NCBI GenBank assembly: GCA_035373625.1 | Contig: DAOSNS010000016.1 | Location: 18,785-82,784, forward strand | DNA from: DSWT01 sp035373625 | Lineage (GTDB): Bacteria; Chloroflexota; Anaerolineae; B4-G1; SLSP01 | DNA length: 64,000 bases | Direction of reading: 5' to 3' | Shown here: one piece after another, positions 58,773-64,000 of the stretch | How positions within the stretch are numbered: position 1 is the first letter of the stretch | Layout: every line of letters starts with the position of its first letter | Notes under the pieces: generated by a model | Databases searched by the model: none | What the model was told of the DNA's origin: nothing | The model's input: the letters and a program-made list of their open reading frames with translations, nothing else | Translations under genes and position numbers: made by a program

Positions 58773-60548
58773 ATGAACGACAAAAAGAAAGTCCTTGTTT
58801 CCATCGCCTGGCCTTATGCCAATGGCGACTTGCATATCGGCCACATTGCCGGTGCATATCTGCCTGCCGATATTTACGCGCGTTACCATCGCCTGGCTGG
58901 CAACGATGTCCTGGTGGTTTCCGGCTCGGACTCGCACGGCACACCGATCACCGTGCGCGCCGATAAGGAAGGCGTTACACCGCGGGAGATCTTCGAGCGC
59001 TACCACCGCCGTTTCCTCGACACTCAGCGCGATATCGGCATTTCGTATGATTTGTTTACCCACACCGATACTCCTAACCATCATCGCGTCGCCCAAGACA
59101 TCTTCCTGGCCTTGCTGCGCAACGGTTATCTGTATGTGCAGAAACAGCAGCAGTATTATTCCGAGGTCTCGCAGCAGTTCTTGCCGGACCGTTATATCGA
59201 GGGGACGTGCCCGTATTGTGGTTATCTCGATGCCCGCGGCGATCAGTGCGATAACTGTGGGCGGTTGCTGGATGCCCTGGAATTGAAAAATCCGCGCAGC
59301 AAAATTGACGGCGCTACGCCGGTCATCCGCGAGACGGAGCACTTCTTCCTCGACCTTGAGAAGTTGGAGCCGCGTGTCCTGGAATATCTGCAAACCGGTA
59401 AAGAAGAATGGCGCCCCAACGTGCTCAATTTCTCGCTGAATTACGCCAAAGGCGGCCTCAAGGGACGGCCCATCACCCGTGATATTGAGTGGGGCATTCC
59501 CGTGCCGCTGGAAGGCTATGGGAGCAAGCGTTTGTACGTCTGGTTCGAGGCGGTAATCGGCTACCTCTCCGCCAGCATCGAGTGGGCGCGGCTTATCGGC
59601 GAGCCTGAAGCCTGGAAGGCCTGGTGGTACGATCCGCAGGCGTTGACGGTGTACTTCATCGGCAAGGATAACATCCCCTTCCACGCCATCATCTGGCCGG
59701 CAGAGCTGATGGGGGTGGAACGTTTGTATGAAGATGATCCCGCTAAGCGTCTCAACCTGCCCTATGACGTGCCCGCCAACGAGTTCATGAACCTGTCGGG
59801 CACACAGTTCTCCAAGAGTCGTGGAAATATGATTGCGGTGTCTGACCTGCTGGAACGCTATGACGCAGACGCTATCCGTTACTACGTCACCGTCGTGATG
59901 CCCGAAACCAGCGACAGCGACTTTTACTGGGATGATTTTGTCCAGCGCAACAACGGTGAACTGGTGGGCGTATGGGGGAATCTGGCGCACCGTGTATTGT
60001 CGTTCACCCATAAACACTTCGGCGCCGTGCCGGAGCCGGGTGAGCTGACCGACGTGGACCGCGAGTTGCTGGCGAAAGCCCAGGCCGCCTTTGACGCGGT
60101 GGGCGCACATCTGGCGGGACGGCGCTTCCGCGCTGCGCTGGCCGAGGCGATGAATCTGGCGCGCGAGGCGAACCGTTACCTGGAGGTTAAATCGCCGTGG
60201 GCGCAGATTAAGACGGATCGCGCGGCGAGCGGGACGACGCTCTACGTGGCGCTACAAGTGATCAATGCCCTCAAGGTGTTGCTCGCGCCGTTTTTGCCCT
60301 TCTCGGCAGAAAAGCTGCACAAGCTGCTCGGTTACACAGATCAGCTTTTCGGCAATCAGTATATCGAGGAGGTCGAGTCCGAGGGGCAACGTTATCCCGT
60401 GCTGCGCTATGATGCGACACCTGCCCGTGGACGCTGGGCGTTCGAGACCCTGCCCGTGGGTCGTCCCCTAAGCCAGCCCAGTCCATTGTTCAAGAAACTT
60501 GACGACAGTGTTGTTGATGAGGAACTCGCGCGCCTGGGGAAATCGTGA
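58773..60548 (+). CDS. metG: Methionyl-tRNA synthetase
   Basis: 591 residues from ATG 58773 after AGGAGGAG. Class I synthetase: HIGH in NGDLHIGHIAGAYLPADIYA, zinc knuckle CPYCGYLDARGDQCDNCG, W-F-E-A-V-I-G-Y-L-S segment, KMSKS as GTQFSKSRGNM (near residue 350), then the helical anticodon domain. The C-terminal tRNA-binding (EMAP-like) domain of long MetG is absent. The stop overlaps the next gene's GTG by 4 bp. Confidence 0.95.
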   Translation: MNDKKKVLVSIAWPYANGDLHIGHIAGAYLPADIYARYHRLAGNDVLVVSGSDSHGTPITVRADKEGVTPREIFERYHRRFLDTQRDIGISYDLFTHTDTPNHHRVAQDIFLALLRNGYLYVQKQQQYYSEVSQQFLPDRYIEGTCPYCGYLDARGDQCDNCGRLLDALELKNPRSKIDGATPVIRETEHFFLDLEKLEPRVLEYLQTGKEEWRPNVLNFSLNYAKGGLKGRPITRDIEWGIPVPLEGYGSKRLYVWFEAVIGYLSASIEWARLIGEPEAWKAWWYDPQALTVYFIGKDNIPFHAIIWPAELMGVERLYEDDPAKRLNLPYDVPANEFMNLSGTQFSKSRGNMIAVSDLLERYDADAIRYYVTVVMPETSDSDFYWDDFVQRNNGELVGVWGNLAHRVLSFTHKHFGAVPEPGELTDVDRELLAKAQAAFDAVGAHLAGRRFRAALAEAMNLAREANRYLEVKSPWAQIKTDRAASGTTLYVALQVINALKVLLAPFLPFSAEKLHKLLGYTDQLFGNQYIEEVESEGQRYPVLRYDATPARGRWAFETLPVGRPLSQPSPLFKKLDDSVVDEELARLGKS

Positions 60549-63424
60549 TACTTTTCTCGACGGATCGAACGAATTTTGACGGCTTACGTCCCGTTCTACC
60601 GTGCCTGCTCATTTTCGCCATTCTCGTCACCACCTTAGACACACAATCGCTCTGGTGGGATGAGGGGATCAGCCTGCACCTGGCGACTTCCTCATGGGCG
60701 GAGATTATCGCGGATCGCGCGGCAAACATTCACCCGCCGTTGTACTTTTTTGCCCTCAAAGTATGGGTGAGCCTGGTGGGACACACGCCGTTTGCCGCGC
60801 GTTATCTCTCGTCTTTGGGTGCGACCCTGCTTCCGGCAGCCGTCTACATTTTTATCCGCCGCCGGATGGATCGGCGCACCGGACGGGCTGCGGCGTTGCT
60901 TGTGGCGCTGGCCCCACCTTTCGTCATCTATGGGCAGGAGGTGCGCGCCTATGCCTTCCTGCCGCTGCTGGCGCTCGCGCTCCTGGCGCAGGTATGGCCT
61001 GCATCTTCAGTTTTTTTACCGCGGAGTGCGCTGAGAGCGCAGAGAAGGATTAGAAAACTCAGCGCCCTCAGCGATCTCGGCGGTGGAATTTCTTCCCAAC
61101 GGGCGCGTTGTGTAACTATTGAATCTTCATCCGAGAAGCCCGCGGCATATTACAATCCACTGCTCCTGGCGCTGATCCAAACTGCCTTCGTTCTCACCCA
61201 CTACGCCGGCGTGATCGCTGTAGTGTGGGCGAACTTTGTGCTGTTGCTGCGCCTCATTCGCAGCAAAGACCGGCGCGCGTGGCGACGATGGCTGTTCAGC
61301 GTTGCCCTCACGGCGCTTCTGGCCACACCGTGGGTGACGTTGGTGCTGCTCACAGGGGCTGCGGGGTTAAAAACCGAGGCCGGCCTCGGCAATGTTCTTG
61401 ACGAGCCGATTCCAGCGGCCTATCTGGCGCGTTTGTTGGGGATTTTTCACACCGTTGGCCTTCCTGAAGCGATGACCGATCCACTTTTGACGCGCCCCTC
61501 GGTGCTACTGGGAAGTTTATTGCTCATCGCGTTGGTTGTTGCGAATCTGAGAATCGGCGAATCGGCAAATCGGCGAACCACCCAACGACTCGACTATCTG
61601 ACTACCCGACTCCCCGACCATTCGACGAGTCGGCTTGTTATCGTTTGGCTACTCCCTTTGCTGACCGCTGCGCTGATGTGGGTTCTCAGTCCACAATCCC
61701 ATCCGCGTTACGTTTTGCCCTTTGTGATGGGGGGCTGGTTGCTTGCGGCGGCGTTGACGACGGCGCGTACCGTACCCCGCGGAGTGCGCGTCGCGCTTCT
61801 TGCTACCATATTGACGACGAGTCTCTTGGGGTTGCGTGCCTATCTCACCGAGCCGGCCTATGCGCGCAGCGATGTGCGGGGGGCTGCGGCTTACATTCGC
61901 GCCGTGGCTCTTCCCGGCGATGGGGCCTTCGCACCGCATACGGATTGGTCACTGGAGCAGTACGATGTTGGTGCGGCATATCTGGTCAACTTGCCCTCTC
62001 CGGCGGATGATCACGCCGTTGCTGCGGTGTTGCGTGACGTGGTACGCTCAAATTCCCATGTCTATCTGCTGGATTATCAGCGCAATGCCCTCGATCCACG
62101 CGGGCAGGTGCGGGCGAACCTGGCGTGGGGTGGGTGGCTTGAAGGCCGTGAGACGTTCCACGGCGTCTTCGTGGAACGTTATGTACTTTCTGCGGCGCCC
62201 GTACTGCCGGATTGTGCTCCGATTCCGGCCGCCTGTGTGCAAGGGGCATCTCCCTGTCTGGTCGGTGCGGCTTTCCTCACGATGCCGGTGAGCGGCGCAG
62301 CGTTGCCGGTGAGTTTGTGTTGGGACGGCGCGCCTGCTCCCACGCGCTACGCGGTAGCGTTGCGTCTGTATGCCCAAAACGGTGCGTTGGTGGCAGGCGC
62401 AGATACGCGGTTGTTGGATGGCGCGTTGCGCACAACCGAATTGTGGTCAACCGGGCCGGTAACGACATACCATCTCATTCCCTTGCCCGCAGGGCTGTTG
62501 CCGCGTGCCTATCGCCTGGAAGTTGGAGTCTATCCGCTGACCGAGGATGCCATCCCGGTATCGCTGGTGCGTGAGGGTGCGCCGCCGGTTCCCGCGCTCG
62601 CCCTGGGTGAAGTTACCCCTGTCGTCGCGCCCTGGGTGGCTGCCGGTGCTGCGGAAACGGCGCCGGTGACACTTTCCGGCCTGCGCCTGTACACTGCAAC
62701 ACTGTCCGCCAACGCGCTTTATCCGGGGCAAATCCTTTACGTCACTTCACGCTGGCAGGTGACGGCGGATGGCGTCAATCCGACCGGCGTGCGGCTGGTA
62801 TTGCGGCAAGGTGAACGCGATCTGGCGTCTACGATGCTTTTCGAGGGATTGCCGGCTTTGCCGGAAGGACGTCCATTGTTGGAACACAGTGCCGTCCTTG
62901 TTCCGCCGGATGCTGAAGATGGCGCGGCAACGGTGATAGCGGTCGGCGATGATCGGCAGGTCGAGATCGGCGCGGTAACGTTGCATGTGGGCGAGCGCAG
63001 CTTTGTTGTCCCGCCGGTGACCTATCCCGTTGACGCGCAAGCCGGCGATGTGGCGACATTGCCTGGCATGGATATCGAGCCGGGTCTCGTTTTACGTTCT
63101 GGTGAACCGTTTACCGTCACCCTGATCTGGCGCGCCGGAAAGGATGCCGCGTGGCAAGACCTCACCGTTTTCACCCATCTGGTCGGTGCGGATGGCAACA
63201 TCGTCGCGCAGCACGACGGCAAGCCGGTAAATGGCTTGCGTCCGACGTCCGGCTGGCTGGCCGGGGAAATTCTCGTGGATGCGCATGTTCTGACCTGGCA
63301 GCGTCCTTACGCCGGCCCGGCGACTTTGCGTTTGGGATTATACGATGCGTCAACCGGCGTACGGGTGCTCTGGGCAAACGGGGCCGATATGTGGGAATTC
63401 TCCAAGTCGCTGACCGTACAATAG
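60545..63424 (+). CDS. Membrane glycosyltransferase (GT-C fold) with C-terminal beta domain
   Basis: 959 residues, GTG start at 60545 overlapping metG. About ten membrane helices in the first 440 residues. GT-C marks: QSLWWDEGISLHLATSSWAE, with the D-E pair of the first outer loop near 37-38, and NIHPPLYFFALKVWVSLVGH; then PPFVIYGQEVRAYAFLPLLA. The C-terminal 500 residues are soluble and beta-rich (PVSLCWDGAPAPTRYAVALR, FTVTLIWRAGKDAAWQDLTV), likely outside the membrane. It would move a sugar from a polyprenyl donor to a surface acceptor. Two stretches (about 158-190 and 336-362) are encoded by intergenic-type repeats in frame. Confidence 0.82.
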   Translation: MILFSTDRTNFDGLRPVLPCLLIFAILVTTLDTQSLWWDEGISLHLATSSWAEIIADRAANIHPPLYFFALKVWVSLVGHTPFAARYLSSLGATLLPAAVYIFIRRRMDRRTGRAAALLVALAPPFVIYGQEVRAYAFLPLLALALLAQVWPASSVFLPRSALRAQRRIRKLSALSDLGGGISSQRARCVTIESSSEKPAAYYNPLLLALIQTAFVLTHYAGVIAVVWANFVLLLRLIRSKDRRAWRRWLFSVALTALLATPWVTLVLLTGAAGLKTEAGLGNVLDEPIPAAYLARLLGIFHTVGLPEAMTDPLLTRPSVLLGSLLLIALVVANLRIGESANRRTTQRLDYLTTRLPDHSTSRLVIVWLLPLLTAALMWVLSPQSHPRYVLPFVMGGWLLAAALTTARTVPRGVRVALLATILTTSLLGLRAYLTEPAYARSDVRGAAAYIRAVALPGDGAFAPHTDWSLEQYDVGAAYLVNLPSPADDHAVAAVLRDVVRSNSHVYLLDYQRNALDPRGQVRANLAWGGWLEGRETFHGVFVERYVLSAAPVLPDCAPIPAACVQGASPCLVGAAFLTMPVSGAALPVSLCWDGAPAPTRYAVALRLYAQNGALVAGADTRLLDGALRTTELWSTGPVTTYHLIPLPAGLLPRAYRLEVGVYPLTEDAIPVSLVREGAPPVPALALGEVTPVVAPWVAAGAAETAPVTLSGLRLYTATLSANALYPGQILYVTSRWQVTADGVNPTGVRLVLRQGERDLASTMLFEGLPALPEGRPLLEHSAVLVPPDAEDGAATVIAVGDDRQVEIGAVTLHVGERSFVVPPVTYPVDAQAGDVATLPGMDIEPGLVLRSGEPFTVTLIWRAGKDAAWQDLTVFTHLVGADGNIVAQHDGKPVNGLRPTSGWLAGEILVDAHVLTWQRPYAGPATLRLGLYDASTGVRVLWANGADMWEFSKSLTVQ
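61016..61095 (+). repeat. CGCAGAG-type repeat in frame inside the glycosyltransferase gene
   Basis: TACCGCGGAGTGCGCTGAGA, GCGCAGAGAAGG and the inverted CTCAGCGCCCTCAGCGATCT. It encodes FLPRSALRAQRRIRKLSALS and a few more residues in a loop between membrane helices. Related to the element at 56392. Confidence 0.8.
61551..61635 (+). repeat. AATCGGCG and GACTATCTGACTA repeats in frame inside the glycosyltransferase gene
   Basis: GAATCGGCGAATCGGCAAAT then AACGACTCGACTATCTGACT and ACCCGACTCCCCGACCATTC. Encodes IGESANRRTTQRLDYLTTRL in a loop between two membrane helices. Same words as the 5' UTR arrays. Confidence 0.85.
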
Positions 63425-63485
63425 AGGTTTTTTTCAAGCTAACTGACTCACAACAGGGCCTTTATTTGGGCGCATGTATGATTGT

Positions 63486-63513
63486 TTGACACTTCCCTTA
63501 TTCCTGCTAAAAT
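63486..63513 (+). promoter_or_regulatory. Promoter of the hisG leader
   Basis: TTGACA, 16 bp, TAAAAT. Transcription is expected to start seven or eight bases on, at or next to the ATG at 63521. Confidence 0.85.
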
Positions 63514-63520
63514 GGGTTCT

Positions 63521-63601
63521 ATGAATATACGTACAGCCAAGCACCATCACCATACGTCAACACCACCCGATTCGGGAGGTTTGTTTGCGCGTATGGGTTA
63601 A
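63521..63601 (+). CDS. Histidine-rich leader peptide of hisG (leaderless)
   Basis: 26 codons: MNIRTAKHHHHTSTPPDSGG, LFARMG. Four consecutive His codons (CAC CAT CAC CAT, 63542-63553) make it a his-operon-type leader peptide. No Shine-Dalgarno sequence is present; the ATG is at the expected +1, so the mRNA is probably leaderless. The overlapping codons from the GAT of Asp on (63569) contain the antiterminator arm. Confidence 0.85.
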   Translation: MNIRTAKHHHHTSTPPDSGGLFARMG

Positions 63602-63654
63602 AAGTTAAGCGCACCGACAAGCATAAGCCCCCCGAATCTACGGGGGGCTTTTTT
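63569..63654 (+). terminator. Attenuator of hisG: terminator and competing antiterminator
   Basis: Terminator: AAGCCCCCCG (63625-63634) and CGGGGGGCTT (63641-63650) with an AATCTA loop and a run of six T. Antiterminator: GATTCGGGAGG (63569-63579) can pair with CCCCCCGAATC (63628-63638) at 10 of 11 positions, which destroys the terminator's left arm. Ribosome stalling at the His codons 16-27 bases upstream would control the choice. Confidence 0.85.
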
Positions 63655-63656
63655 AT

Positions 63657-63775
63657 GTCAACGGATTGAACGGATTATAACGGATTTAGATTCTCGACTA
63701 TCTGACTATCTGACTATCTGACTATCTGACTATCCGACTATCTGACTATCCGACTAACGACTATCAGACTATCAG
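63657..63775 (+). repeat. AACGGATT words plus 8-bp GACTATCT array before hisG
   Basis: GTCAACGGATTGAACGGATT then AACGGATTTAG (left arms only), then seven GACTATCY units at 63697-63752, with GACTAACGACTATCA and GACTATCA at the end, running into the AGGAGGAG of hisG. Confidence 0.95.
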
Positions 63776-63783
63776 GAGGAGTT

Positions 63784-64000
63784 ATGCCCGAACGAACCGA
63801 AATTCGATTATCGTTACCCAGCAAAGGCCGTCTGGCCGAGGATGCGGTAAATTTTCTCGCGGCATGTGGCCTGCACGTGTACAAACCTAACCCCCGCCAG
63901 TACGCGGCGACGATCCCCGCGCTGCCCGGCGTGAGCGTTTTATTTCAACGCCCCACCGACATCGTCGTCAGCGTGCGCGACGGGAGCGTGGACTTCGGCA
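63784..64000 (+). CDS. hisG: ATP phosphoribosyltransferase HisG (N-terminal part)
   Basis: The first 72 residues; the gene runs off the window. MPERTEIRLSLPSKGRLAED, AVNFLAACGLHVYKPNPRQY and FQRPTDIVVSVRDGSVDFG are the substrate-binding N-terminus of HisG, which joins ATP and PRPP in the first step of histidine synthesis. ATG after AGGAGGAG. A histidine-codon attenuator upstream supports the call. Confidence 0.93.
   Translation, partial: MPERTEIRLSLPSKGRLAEDAVNFLAACGLHVYKPNPRQYAATIPALPGVSVLFQRPTDIVVSVRDGSVDFG

Noticed and set aside
58752..60110. 452-codon frame antisense to metG
   Set aside because: metG motifs are complete on the plus strand; antisense shadow.
1..64000. tRNA or rRNA genes
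   Set aside because: No T-arm-like GTTCRANNC with matching acceptor stems and no rRNA segment was noticed by eye; a tRNAscan run would settle it.

Overview
The window is GC-rich bacterial DNA, most likely from the Chloroflexota (Anaerolineae-like). This rests on the style of the protein families rather than on a marker gene: a secreted gingipain-like peptidase and another secreted protein share a C-terminal [IY/IF]-LP-[LI]-V tail, PA14 modules sit on a Thr/Pro-rich stalk, cyclase-ATPase-TPR signalling proteins occur, and short repeats crowd the intergenic spaces. No rRNA, tRNA or CRISPR array was found.

Layout. 1-7363: the end of a three-gene block resembling the DptF-DptG-DptH restriction module of DNA phosphorothioation systems. 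7.3-15.9 kb: a decayed methyltransferase, a secreted C25 peptidase, a cyclase/STAND-ATPase/TPR gene cut by one in-frame TAA, and a PstS fragment. 15.9-30.4 kb: a metabolic region (two HpcH/HpaI aldolases, a LarA-type racemase, a D-2-hydroxyacid dehydrogenase, a class V aminotransferase, a GH94 phosphorylase, a URO-D family protein); most of these have a repeat array between promoter and start codon. 30.5-39.1 kb: a stand-alone FtsK-type ATPase behind a LexA-like box, a GIY-YIG protein, an ABC ATPase, HemW, a receiver protein, an EF-G-like GTPase and ribosomal protein bL25. 39.3-46.2 kb: a complete branched-chain amino-acid type ABC operon with two binding proteins. 46.3-55.6 kb: a metal locus (Fur-family regulator, CbiM/Q/O ECF transporter, ZnuA/C/B-like ABC transporter), split by an AT-rich insertion carrying a secreted protein and toxin-antitoxin-like genes. 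55.6-64 kb: fused pseudogene remnants, yceD, the primary sigma factor, metG, a membrane glycosyltransferase, and hisG behind a histidine attenuator.

The most striking feature is a set of several unrelated short-repeat families (8-, 15- and 23-bp tandem arrays, and fold-back elements built from AACGGATT- or AGCAGATT-type words). They lie again and again directly upstream of the Shine-Dalgarno sequence of a gene, on both strands, downstream of a promoter where one can be seen. In two genes the same repeat words occur in frame inside the coding sequence. The best single regulatory element is the hisG leader: a 26-codon ORF with four consecutive His codons, a terminator and a competing antiterminator, with its ATG at the predicted transcription start.

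Coordinates and motifs were read by eye from the sequence. Family names rest on recognised motifs, length and gene order; no database search was possible.
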